A DNA stretch of 64,000 nucleotides, taken from JADZAI01 sp964390465. GTDB lineage: Bacteria > Pseudomonadota > Alphaproteobacteria > Micropepsales > Micropepsaceae. A program made the translations under genes and the position numbers. Shown piece after piece: positions 1-8,073 of this stretch; the first letter of the stretch is position 1; every line of letters starts with the position of its first letter. The notes under the pieces were generated by a model. The model was not told where the DNA came from. It made no database searches and saw nothing but the letters and a program-made list of their open reading frames with translations. The stretch covers positions 62,001-126,000 of the forward strand of contig CAYMIJ010000002.1 in assembly GCA_964390465.1 (NCBI GenBank), given 5' to 3'.

Positions 1-1
1 G

Positions 2-1087
2 CCCGCTTTCGTCGCTGAGATATTGGCGCGCGAGGCGGCGGGTTTTGCCAAATACCCGCCGATCAACGGCACGGATGCTCTGCGCGACTCCATCGCCGCA
101 TGGCTGACGCGCCGCTTTGCGCTGAAAGCGGGCGCGGTTGATCCGGCTCATATGATCCTGCCGCTCAACGGCACGCGCGAAGGCCTGTTCCTTGCCGCCT
201 TCCAGCTTGTGCCGGAACAGAAGAACGGTCAGCGCCCGGCCGTGTTGTTGCCCAATCCGTTCTACTCGGCCTATCCGGCCGCCGCCCTGGCGAGCGGGGC
301 AGAACCCATTTATGTGAACGCCCTGAAGGAAACGGGCTTTCTGCCAGATTATGCCGCGCTGCCGCGGGACGTGCTGGCCCGCACGGCGGCAGTTTACATT
401 GCTTCGCCGTCCAATCCCGAAGGCGCAGTGGCGAACCTTGCTTATTGGCGCATGCTGTTTGAGCTGTCTGAACGTCATGGCTTCGTGATCCTCTCAGACG
501 AGTGCTATTCGGAAATCCATCCCGAAGGGGCCGCGCCTCTCGGTGCGCTTGAAGCAGCAACCAGACTCGGGCGCGGCTTCGAGCGGTTGATGGTCTTCAA
601 CTCGCTGTCGAAGCGTTCAGGTCTTGCCGGCCTGCGCTCAGGTTTTGTGGCGGGCGAGAAAGGCCTGATCGGCCGCTTCCGCGATCTGCGCTCCAATGCC
701 GGGCCACAGGTGTCAGGCCCCATTCAGGCGGTCTCGGCCCATGCCTGGGCTGATGAAGCCCATGTCGCGGCCAACCAGAAAATCTATCGCGACAATATGC
801 GGATTGCCGCGCAAACACTTGGCAATCTGCCATTCTTCCGCATGCCGGATGCGGGCTTCTTCCTGTGGCTGGAAACGGGGAACGGGGTTGATACTGCCCG
901 CCGACTCTGGCGCGAGGCCGGGCTGCGGGTTGTTCCCGGCGCCTATCTCGCCAATGAATCGGGTGTTGGCAAAAAAGCCGGAAATCCGGGCCATGAGTTC
1001 ATTCGTGTTGCCCTTGTTAATGGGGCGGAAACCACAGCGGGCGCATTGAAAAGGCTCACAGGCGTGCTGACGGGACCCGGCACGTAA
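2..1087 (+). CDS. PLP-dependent class I/II aminotransferase, 5' end missing (DapC-like)
   Basis: This is a fold-type I PLP aminotransferase that runs in from before the window. The frame is open from base 2, so there is no start here and roughly the first 30-40 residues are missing. Family marks are the early YPPINGT stretch, the ASPSNPEGA turn, and SLSKRSGLAGLR, whose lysine should hold the PLP Schiff base. The closest remembered relatives are alphaproteobacterial succinyldiaminopimelate aminotransferase-like proteins (lysine pathway), but the substrate cannot be read from the sequence. The stop lies 43 nt before ftsK, so the two may share a transcript. Confidence 0.85.
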   Translation, partial: PAFVAEILAREAAGFAKYPPINGTDALRDSIAAWLTRRFALKAGAVDPAHMILPLNGTREGLFLAAFQLVPEQKNGQRPAVLLPNPFYSAYPAAALASGAEPIYVNALKETGFLPDYAALPRDVLARTAAVYIASPSNPEGAVANLAYWRMLFELSERHGFVILSDECYSEIHPEGAAPLGALEAATRLGRGFERLMVFNSLSKRSGLAGLRSGFVAGEKGLIGRFRDLRSNAGPQVSGPIQAVSAHAWADEAHVAANQKIYRDNMRIAAQTLGNLPFFRMPDAGFFLWLETGNGVDTARRLWREAGLRVVPGAYLANESGVGKKAGNPGHEFIRVALVNGAETTAGALKRLTGVLTGPGT

Positions 1088-1130
1088 GACAAGGGGTTTT
1101 GCGCCTTCAGGTCCGGGCGCCCGGACCGTC

Positions 1131-3734
1131 ATGCCGACACGCCTTGATCGTCCTGCTCTTGTGCGCACGGCACCGCAACGCGGTCGCCAGAACACATCGC
1201 GCCGTCGTCAGCAGCAAAGTCAGAGCCTGCCTGCCCGGCTGTGGGCACCGCTGGCCGCTATTACGGAAGGCGGAGCGGCAGCCTTCATCCTGCCGCACGC
1301 GACCCGCGTTCTGGGCGCGGTCTTCCTGACGTTCGGGCTTTGGCTGTTCGGTGCGCTCCTGACCTTTCATGCATCCGATCCTTCATGGAACAACGCAACT
1401 TCCGCTGAACCTCTGAACGGCCTTGGCCGTTCGGGCGCGGTCATGGCCGATCTTGGGTTTCAGACCCTCGGCCTTGGAGCCTTCGCGATTGCCGCGCCCC
1501 TGATTGCGTGGGGCACGTTCGGCCTTTTCTTCGGGTATCTGGTGCGATCGCTGTGGCTTCGCGCTGCACTCGTTCCGGTGACGGCACTTATGCTGGCGGC
1601 GGGTATCGCTTCACTGCCTGCGCCTTCGGGTTGGCCGCTGACTTCAGGGCTTGGTGGCGTGATCGGCGATGGCCTTTATGGAGTGATCGCGGGCCTGTTG
1701 GATCTCGGCCCCGGCATTCCCCTTGCGCCTGTCATCGGCGCATTGACCTGTGCCGCTGGCGCAGCGCTGCTGGTCTATGTCGCGGGCTGGACATGGACCG
1801 GCGTTGGGGTGTGGGCTGCCCGGCTCTGGCACGTTGTATCGGTGCCGGTTGCGCGTGCGTTTGGCTGGGCCTCGGATGCCTATACTGCGCGCGCTGAACG
1901 TCGCGCGGCGATGGAAGACGACGAGGAAGACGACGCGCGCAATGACGATGGCGGCGCTCGGCCATCCATTTTCCAGCGTCTGCGCGAGATATTGTTCCGT
2001 GCTCCGGCCGAAGAAGAAAATGCCCGCACCCGGATCGAGCCGGGCTTTGGTGGCAGGAACAATCCGCCTGCGGACGATCATGATGATGAGGTAGGGCTGG
2101 AAGAAGACGAAGACCAGCCCGCACCCCAACTCCGGCGCGAACCCAAGGTCGCGCGCACGCCTCAGACGGTGAAGGAAGGCAAGCGCGCGAAGGCCGAGAA
2201 GCAACCCATGCTCGATCTGGAGACGGGCGAGGATTTCGAACTGCCGCCGCTGGCCGTGCTGGCCAAGCCCAAGGCGACGGGCGAGGTCGTGCGTGACAGC
2301 GACGAGGCGCTGGAAAAGAACGCGCGTATGCTGGAATCGGTGCTGTCCGACTTCGGCGTGCGCGGTGTCATCAATGCGGTGCGCCCCGGCCCGGTCGTCA
2401 CCATGTACGAACTGGAACCTGCCGCTGGTATCAAGGCAAGCCGGGTGATCGGCCTGGCTGACGACATCGCCCGTTCGATGAGCGCGGTGAGTGCCCGTGT
2501 CGCCGTGGTGCCGGGCCGCAATGTCATCGGTATCGAGCTGCCGAACCGTCGCCGCGAGACGGTTTACCTGCGCGAATTGCTGGCGGCATCCGATTATGAA
2601 AATCCCGGCTCGGCGCTGACACTGGCGCTGGGCAAGAACATCGCGGGCGCGCCGGTGTTCGCTGACCTTGCCCGCATGCCGCATCTTCTGATCGCGGGCA
2701 CGACCGGCTCAGGCAAGTCGGTCGGCATCAACACGATGATCCTGTCGCTGCTTTATCGCCTGCGCCCGGAACAGTGCCGCTGCATCATGATCGATCCCAA
2801 GATGCTGGAACTATCCATCTATGAAGGCATCCCGCATCTGCTCGCGCCGGTGGTGACCGAGCCGAAAAAGGCCATCGTCGCGCTGAAATGGGCGGTGCGC
2901 GAAATGGAAGATCGCTATCGCAAGATGGCGAAGCTTGGCGTGCGCAATATTTCCGGCTTCAACGAGCGCGTTGAAAAAGCCGCCGCCAAGGGCGAACAGC
3001 TCAAGCGCACGGTGCAGACCGGCTTTGACCGCGAGACCGGCGAGCCGATCTATGAGGAAGAGCGGCTCGATCTCGCGCCGCTGCCATTCATCGTCGTCAT
3101 CATCGACGAGATGGCCGACCTGATGATCGTTGCGGGCAAGGAAATAGAAAGCCTCGTCCAGCGTCTGGCGCAGATGGCGCGCGCGGCGGGCATTCATGTC
3201 ATCATGGCAACACAGCGCCCGTCGGTCGATGTCATCACCGGCACGATCAAGGCGAACTTCCCCACCCGCATCTCGTTCCAGGTGACGTCGAAGATCGACA
3301 GCCGCACCATTCTGGGCGAACAGGGCGGCGAACAGCTGCTGGGTCAGGGCGACATGCTGTTCATGGCGGGCGGCGGCCGCATCCAGCGCATTCACGGGCC
3401 GTTCGTTTCCGACGGCGAAGTGGAAGAAGTGGTGCGCCATCTGAAGTCGCAGGGCCACCCGGAATATCTGGAAGCCGTCACTGCCGACCCGGACGAAGAC
3501 CCGGAAGTCTCCGCCATGCTGGACGGTGACGAGCCGGGCGGTTCTGGCGACAAGCTTTATGACGAAGCCTGCGCGGTGGTGCTGCGCGACCGTAAAGTTT
3601 CAACTTCTTACATCCAGCGCCGGTTGCAGATCGGCTATAACCGCGCGGCCCGCATCATCGAGCGGATGGAAGAAGAAGGCCTCGTCACCGCGCCCAATCA
3701 TCAGGGCAAGCGCGACATCATCCCGGATGGCTGA
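1131..3734 (+). CDS. ftsK: DNA translocase FtsK
   Basis: FtsK is a membrane-anchored hexameric motor that pumps chromosome termini through the septum and helps resolve dimers. The protein has 867 residues. It has a short basic N-terminus, hydrophobic membrane segments between about residues 50 and 230, then an acidic and charged linker rich in E/D/R (about 255-345). The RecA-like motor follows, with Walker A GTTGSGKS near residue 525 and Walker B ending DEMAD near residue 657. The C-terminal gamma winged helix (SYIQRRLQIGYNRAARI) recognises polar KOPS DNA. The four-segment membrane domain and compact linker fit the alphaproteobacterial form. ATG 1131 is the first in-frame ATG before the basic N-terminus. 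Confidence 0.97.
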   Translation: MPTRLDRPALVRTAPQRGRQNTSRRRQQQSQSLPARLWAPLAAITEGGAAAFILPHATRVLGAVFLTFGLWLFGALLTFHASDPSWNNATSAEPLNGLGRSGAVMADLGFQTLGLGAFAIAAPLIAWGTFGLFFGYLVRSLWLRAALVPVTALMLAAGIASLPAPSGWPLTSGLGGVIGDGLYGVIAGLLDLGPGIPLAPVIGALTCAAGAALLVYVAGWTWTGVGVWAARLWHVVSVPVARAFGWASDAYTARAERRAAMEDDEEDDARNDDGGARPSIFQRLREILFRAPAEEENARTRIEPGFGGRNNPPADDHDDEVGLEEDEDQPAPQLRREPKVARTPQTVKEGKRAKAEKQPMLDLETGEDFELPPLAVLAKPKATGEVVRDSDEALEKNARMLESVLSDFGVRGVINAVRPGPVVTMYELEPAAGIKASRVIGLADDIARSMSAVSARVAVVPGRNVIGIELPNRRRETVYLRELLAASDYENPGSALTLALGKNIAGAPVFADLARMPHLLIAGTTGSGKSVGINTMILSLLYRLRPEQCRCIMIDPKMLELSIYEGIPHLLAPVVTEPKKAIVALKWAVREMEDRYRKMAKLGVRNISGFNERVEKAAAKGEQLKRTVQTGFDRETGEPIYEEERLDLAPLPFIVVIIDEMADLMIVAGKEIESLVQRLAQMARAAGIHVIMATQRPSVDVITGTIKANFPTRISFQVTSKIDSRTILGEQGGEQLLGQGDMLFMAGGGRIQRIHGPFVSDGEVEEVVRHLKSQGHPEYLEAVTADPDEDPEVSAMLDGDEPGGSGDKLYDEACAVVLRDRKVSTSYIQRRLQIGYNRAARIIERMEEEGLVTAPNHQGKRDIIPDG

Positions 3735-3817
3735 ACAGGTATTCAGACATCATCACGCCTTCATCATGTGACAGAGGCGGCCTTGCTTTCGCCGCGATGC
3801 GGGCCTAGCTGAAAACC

Positions 3818-4435
3818 ATGTTCAAGCGTGCTGTCACCGGCCTTGCTGCCGCCATCATGTTCACCGTTTCGGCCTTCGCGCTCAGCGCCGAAGAACAGGC
3901 GAGCCTCTCGCGCATCACCGACTACTGGAACAAGGTGAAGACCGTCGAGGGCCAGTTCTCGCAGGTTGATACGAAGAAAGGCCAGGTGACTGGTACTTTC
4001 TACATCAAGAAGCCGGGCAAGTTCCGCTTCGACTATGATCCGCCTTCGCCGCTGACCGTGGTGTCAGACGGTTACACCGTGGCGGTGGAAGACAAGAAGC
4101 TGGAAACGCAGGACCGTTACCCGCTGGTCGAAACGCCGCTGTCGATTCTGGTGGATGAAGACATCAATCTCAACCGCCCCGATCTGAAAATCCTGTCGGT
4201 CAAACGCGCTGATGGCGCGGTGAGCGTGCACATCCAGTCCCTGAAGAAAGACGCGCAGGGCGACATCGTTCTGGCCTTCAACGAGGCCGACCTGTCGCTG
4301 CAATACTGGGTCGTGCGCGACGCTGCCGATATCACCGTCACGGTTCGCGTCAGTAATGTGAAGTTGCAAGGCGAGATTTCTGCCGAAAAGTTCTTCATCC
4401 GCGAGGATCGCGAAGATGAAGATCGCGGGCGTTGA
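3818..4435 (+). CDS. lolA: Outer-membrane lipoprotein carrier LolA
   Basis: LolA is the periplasmic chaperone that carries lipoproteins from the LolCDE exporter to the outer membrane. The protein has 205 residues, the usual family length. It starts with a Sec signal peptide (basic MFKR, hydrophobic core, A-L-S-A cleavage region near residues 20-24). The mature part has the family's early signature of an amphipathic helix followed by VEGQFSQ and the KPGKFRFDYDPP strand, the hydrophobic half-barrel that holds the acyl chains. It follows ftsK by 83 nt, a common neighbour order in alphaproteobacteria. The C-terminus is highly charged (E/D/R) and probably disordered. Confidence 0.93.
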   Translation: MFKRAVTGLAAAIMFTVSAFALSAEEQASLSRITDYWNKVKTVEGQFSQVDTKKGQVTGTFYIKKPGKFRFDYDPPSPLTVVSDGYTVAVEDKKLETQDRYPLVETPLSILVDEDINLNRPDLKILSVKRADGAVSVHIQSLKKDAQGDIVLAFNEADLSLQYWVVRDAADITVTVRVSNVKLQGEISAEKFFIREDREDEDRGR

Positions 4436-4436
4436 C

Positions 4437-4453
4437 ACGCCCCTTGCGGGCGT
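4437..4453 (+). terminator. Short hairpin after lolA
   Basis: A perfect 6-bp inverted repeat, ACGCCC (4437-4442) and GGGCGT (4448-4453), with a 5-nt loop begins just after the lolA stop. No T-run follows, so it is at best a weak or Rho-assisted terminator, or an mRNA 3' end stabiliser. The rest of the 182-nt gap to rsgA holds a well-placed GGGAGG Shine-Dalgarno at about 4484 in front of a 14-codon open frame (4498-4542), whose coding status is doubtful. Confidence 0.4.
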
Positions 4454-4617
4454 GAGACCCTAGACCCATCGCAACATCCTAAACAGGGAGGCATCACATG
4501 GCAGATCTTGCTCGCAGCGCCCCTTGGCGCGCCGCGCGGTGATGTTCGCCTGACGGGTTGAACAAAGCGCGGCGGCCTTTCCCGCGTTTTCCATTTCTCC
4601 CGTTCAGGATATCTCCC

Positions 4618-5682
4618 TTGATCCATCTCTATGGCTGGAGCGACGCGCTTCAGCAGACCTTCATGCCCTTTGAAGCCGAAGGGCTTTCACCGGCACGCAT
4701 CACCGTGCAGCAGCGCGGGCTGTTTCGTGCTGTCACACAAACCGGCGAAATCAGCGCCACAATGTCGGGCCGTTTCGTCCACACCGCCGAAGATGGCGGC
4801 CATCCGGTCGCGGGCGACTATGTGGCGCTGCGCGTGTCACCCGATGGCGGCATGGCGGTCATCCATGCCGTCTTGCCGCGCCAGTCTGTGTTCCGGCGGC
4901 GGGCGGCGGGGGCAGGTCACCAGCAGGTGGTGGCGGCCAATGCCGATGTCGCTTTGCTGGTGCAGGCGCTCAATGCCGACTTCAACCCGCGACGGCTGGA
5001 GCGTTATCTGGCCGCGGCCTGGGAAAGCGGCGCGCAGACGATCATCGTGCTGACCAAAAGCGATCTTGCCGATGATCTGCCGGCCTCCATAGCCGGGGTG
5101 GAGGCGATTGCTTTCGGCGTGCCGGTGCATGCTGTTTCTGCCGTCACCATGACAGGCATGGATGCGCTGCATGCGGCGGTGGGCGCGGGTCGCACCGCCG
5201 TGCTGCTGGGCTCGTCGGGGGCGGGCAAATCGACACTTCTCAATGCACTGGCGGGCGAGGCACTGATGGCGACCGGCGCGCTCAGCGCCCATCTCGACAA
5301 GGGCCGACATACCACCACGCACCGCGAACTCGTGCGTCTGCCCTCCGGCGCGTTGCTGCTTGATACACCCGGCATGCGCGAGCTGGGCCTGTGGGATGCC
5401 GATGAAGGCGTCGATACGGTCTTTGCCGATATCGAGATGCTGACAGCCCGCTGCCGGTTTTCCGATTGCCATCATGGCGCAGAACCCGGCTGCGCCATAC
5501 AGGCGGGGCTGGCGGACGGCTCGCTTGATCCGGGACGTTGGCAGGCTTTTGGTAAACTGAAACGCGAACTCGCCTTTGAAGCGCGCAAGGACGATTACTT
5601 CGCGCGGTCCGAACACAAGAAAATGTGGGCCAGTCGTACCAAGGCCTATCGCGCCCGTCAGAAACATCTGGACAAGGGGTGA
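4618..5682 (+). CDS. rsgA: Ribosome small-subunit-dependent GTPase RsgA
   Basis: RsgA is a circularly permuted GTPase that checks late 30S maturation. The motif order shows the permutation: G4 (LTKSD, near residue 145) comes before G1 (GSSGAGKST, near 200) and G3 (DTPGMREL, near 250). The C-terminal zinc site is CRFSDCHHGAEPGC. The N-terminal part is the OB fold. I chose TTG 4618, giving 354 residues, because the protein then begins with the family-like sequence IHLYGWSD and an AGGA lies about 9 nt upstream. A longer frame from TTG 4558 adds a low-complexity R/P/F-rich stretch. The next in-frame ATG (4663) would cut into the conserved start. Confidence 0.93.
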   Translation: MIHLYGWSDALQQTFMPFEAEGLSPARITVQQRGLFRAVTQTGEISATMSGRFVHTAEDGGHPVAGDYVALRVSPDGGMAVIHAVLPRQSVFRRRAAGAGHQQVVAANADVALLVQALNADFNPRRLERYLAAAWESGAQTIIVLTKSDLADDLPASIAGVEAIAFGVPVHAVSAVTMTGMDALHAAVGAGRTAVLLGSSGAGKSTLLNALAGEALMATGALSAHLDKGRHTTTHRELVRLPSGALLLDTPGMRELGLWDADEGVDTVFADIEMLTARCRFSDCHHGAEPGCAIQAGLADGSLDPGRWQAFGKLKRELAFEARKDDYFARSEHKKMWASRTKAYRARQKHLDKG

Positions 5683-5735
5683 CATTCTGGTTGGACGACC
5701 CCCGGGGGCGGCGGGCAAGGATGACTTCAACACGA

Positions 5736-6402
5736 GGACATCATGGCCAGCCGCATCGCCGTCGAGTTGAAAGAATGGCTCAAGGAGCACCGCATCACCG
5801 AGGTGGAATGCCTTGTGCCCGACATGGCGGGGATCCCGCGCGGCAAGATTCTGCCTGCCGCCAAATTCATCTCCTCGATTGATTCCGGCACGTTGCGCCT
5901 ACCGGATTCGGTGTTCGGGCAGATGGTCACCGGCGATCATGCCGAAACCGAGGAAACCACCTATCAATCGCCAGACATGGTGCTGAAGCCCGATGCCGAC
6001 ACGATCCGTCTGGTGCCGTGGTATCAGGAGCCGACGGCGCAGGTGATCTGCGATTGCTTTGATCGCGAGGGCCGCCCCGTGCATGTCGGTCCGCGCCAGA
6101 TCCTGAAGAACATTCTGGCCAAATATGAAGAGCAGGGCTGGCGTCCGGTCGTTGCGCCCGAGCTTGAGTTTTATCTCTCCCAGAAGAATCTCGATCCCGA
6201 CTATCCGCTGCAGCCGCCCGCCGGAAAGTCAGGCCGCCCCCAGACCGGGCGACAGGCCTATGGCATCGACGCCGTCAACGAGTTCGATCCGCTGTTCGAG
6301 GATGTCTATGATTTCTGCGAAAAGCAGGACATCTCGATCGACAGTCTGATCCATGAAGAAGGCGTCGCCCAGTGCGAGATCAACTTCAATCATGGCGACC
6401 CG
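5736..6402. repeat. Direct repeat copy 1 (5' part of glutamine synthetase gene)
   Basis: 667 bp matching 7407-8073 at a constant offset of 1671 bp. Reading both copies side by side, 5736-6392 is identical to 7407-8063 (657 bp). There is one difference (T6393 versus C8064), then nine more identical bases up to 6402/8073. Upstream and downstream sequences then diverge at once. The repeat starts 7 bp before the ATG and ends after codon 220 of the gene. Its near-perfect identity implies a recent event or an assembly artefact. Confidence 0.97.
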
Positions 6403-6495
6403 TTGCTGCCAGCGGGTGGATTTGCTGTGAAGTGTAATGTGCCTATTTTTTTAGCGGTAATTTGTATTATGTTCAGGGGGAGTGTTTGCGTTTAG
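5743..6495 (+). pseudogene. Truncated glutamine-synthetase-family gene (first 220 codons plus foreign tail)
   Basis: This copy keeps the native upstream region, including GAGG at 5734-5737 just before ATG 5743, but codes only for the first 220 residues of the full protein at 7414-8769. After base 6402 the frame runs 30 codons into unrelated A/T-rich DNA and stops at 6495. The fragment holds the N-terminal beta-grasp domain and the first glutamate motif (PELEFYLS), but lacks the rest of the catalytic barrel. It cannot be an active ligase. Because it retains the original translation signals it may still be expressed, as a 250-residue stub, and could poison assembly of the full-length oligomer; that is inference. 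Confidence 0.9.
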
Positions 6496-6998
6496 GTGTT
6501 TGTGGAAGCGCGGTTGACTACAATCGGTCTTTCCGCATATTTCGGTTGTGTTCTGATGGAGGGGACAGCAAGTGTATGGTAAGGCTTGCGATGTATTATC
6601 TGAGTATTGATAAGGGTGTTGCGCTTCGATTGCTGGCACGTGCTGCTCATCTAGGTGATGATGAGGCAATAATGAATTTGGGGGTGATTTATGCTAGGGG
6701 TGATGGGGTAAAAAAAGATTTGCGTATGTCGAGATTGTTGTATGGGATTGCTTCTTTTCATGGAAATATGTTATCCAAATACTCTTTAGGTGTAATGTTG
6801 GTTACTGGTGAAGGAGGCGCGCGCTGTCTTTTGCTTGGTTGTTCGTTAATTCGGTCTGCGCGTAACAACGGTCATCCTTTTGCTTGGCGCTATATGGAAG
6901 AAAACCCATGTGCTCAGTATGGGAATGGCGAACTTTTGTTTGGGTATATCGTATGGTATATTTCGGCGTTTTTTAAATCACTAATGGTTAGATTGTGA
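6462..6998 (+). CDS. Sel1-repeat protein, possibly 5'-truncated
   Basis: 178 residues from TTG 6462. The middle shows Sel1-like repeats, alpha-alpha units of about 36 residues: LAMYYLSIDKG...AAHLGDDEA, then NLGVIYARGDGVKKD, then YSLGVMLVTGEGG. Such solenoids mediate protein-protein contacts; Sel1 proteins occur as signalling adaptors and as immunity-type proteins. The start is unclear. The frame is open back to 6438 with no ATG, and repeat-like sequence begins immediately, so the true N-terminus may have been lost at the junction. ATG 6575 has a GGAGGGG about 10 nt upstream and is an alternative. Codon use is far more A/T-rich than in neighbouring genes. The stop overlaps the next start (GTGA), suggesting translational coupling. 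Confidence 0.6.
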   Translation: MYYVQGECLRLGVCGSAVDYNRSFRIFRLCSDGGDSKCMVRLAMYYLSIDKGVALRLLARAAHLGDDEAIMNLGVIYARGDGVKKDLRMSRLLYGIASFHGNMLSKYSLGVMLVTGEGGARCLLLGCSLIRSARNNGHPFAWRYMEENPCAQYGNGELLFGYIVWYISAFFKSLMVRL

Positions 6999-7369
6999 TA
7001 AGTGTCCTAGAATCACTTTTGATCTCGTACTGTTTGTCTTTGTTGTTGCTTTTTCTGATCGGTTCTTTTTTTGGTTTTGGTGTCCCTTTTTTCTATTTTT
7101 CTGCAATTCTGTCGATTGCCCCATTTCTTCTTTTTTTACTATCTATTGTTCTTTTCTGGAAGTATTTCGTTTGCCGTTTTCTAACAATTCTTTCTATTTA
7201 TTGTTTATTGTGTTTTGTATTTTGGAAGCTGTTTGAAATTTATTTTACGGGCGGCATTTATTTTGGGCAATCGTCCCTGGATAGAGATTTCCTGGTTCTG
7301 GTTGGACTAATTTGCTTCTTAGTGACTTCTGTAATTTCTGTAAAACGATTCTCGAAAATTGACGCCTGA
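6995..7369 (+). CDS. Small hydrophobic membrane protein coupled to the Sel1 gene
   Basis: 124 residues from GTG 6995, overlapping the Sel1 stop by 4 nt. Almost the whole chain is hydrophobic and rich in F, L, I, S and Y, with about four predicted membrane spans: residues ~8-30, ~34-52, ~58-80 and ~98-114. A short soluble loop (GQSSLDRD) precedes the last span. I do not recognise a family. Its coupling to a Sel1-repeat gene suggests a two-protein unit, for example a membrane protein with a soluble partner. The composition matches the A/T-rich insert, not the host. Confidence 0.55.
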   Translation: MISVLESLLISYCLSLLLLFLIGSFFGFGVPFFYFSAILSIAPFLLFLLSIVLFWKYFVCRFLTILSIYCLLCFVFWKLFEIYFTGGIYFGQSSLDRDFLVLVGLICFLVTSVISVKRFSKIDA

Positions 7370-7406
7370 GCTCTCATATTTGTAAGTGGGCGGCAAATAG
7401 TTGATT

Positions 7407-8073
7407 GGACATCATGGCCAGCCGCATCGCCGTCGAGTTGAAAGAATGGCTCAAGGAGCACCGCATCACCGAGGTGGAATGCCTTGTGCCCGACATGGCG
7501 GGGATCCCGCGCGGCAAGATTCTGCCTGCCGCCAAATTCATCTCCTCGATTGATTCCGGCACGTTGCGCCTACCGGATTCGGTGTTCGGGCAGATGGTCA
7601 CCGGCGATCATGCCGAAACCGAGGAAACCACCTATCAATCGCCAGACATGGTGCTGAAGCCCGATGCCGACACGATCCGTCTGGTGCCGTGGTATCAGGA
7701 GCCGACGGCGCAGGTGATCTGCGATTGCTTTGATCGCGAGGGCCGCCCCGTGCATGTCGGTCCGCGCCAGATCCTGAAGAACATTCTGGCCAAATATGAA
7801 GAGCAGGGCTGGCGTCCGGTCGTTGCGCCCGAGCTTGAGTTTTATCTCTCCCAGAAGAATCTCGATCCCGACTATCCGCTGCAGCCGCCCGCCGGAAAGT
7901 CAGGCCGCCCCCAGACCGGGCGACAGGCCTATGGCATCGACGCCGTCAACGAGTTCGATCCGCTGTTCGAGGATGTCTATGATTTCTGCGAAAAGCAGGA
8001 CATCTCGATCGACAGTCTGATCCATGAAGAAGGCGTCGCCCAGTGCGAGATCAACTTCAATCACGGCGACCCG
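7407..8073. repeat. Direct repeat copy 2 (within intact glutamine synthetase gene)
   Basis: This is the second copy of the 667-bp repeat described at 5736-6402. It differs at one base (C8064 versus T6393) and continues seamlessly into the rest of the gene, so it is the copy attached to the intact 3' part. Confidence 0.97.

Larger units (their letters stand above)
6403..7406 (+). mobile_element. A/T-rich inserted segment between two glutamine synthetase copies
   Basis: About 1 kb of DNA whose composition breaks sharply from its surroundings. Hand counts give 20 G/C of 60 at 7081-7140 and 30 of 60 at 6601-6660, against 39 of 60 at 8161-8220. It carries two same-strand genes joined by a GTGA stop/start overlap and is bracketed by the 667-bp direct repeat. 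There is no transposase, integrase or tRNA. The ends show only a weak inverted similarity (TTGCTGCC at the left, TTGCCGCC read from the right). The layout fits single-crossover integration of a circle that carried a glutamine synthetase fragment, or a misassembly. It does not look like a known insertion sequence. Confidence 0.6.

Noticed and set aside
6403..7406. Insertion sequence or integron cassette
   Set aside because: No transposase, integrase, terminal inverted repeats of useful length or attC-like structure; the flanking repeat (667 bp) is far too long for a target-site duplication.
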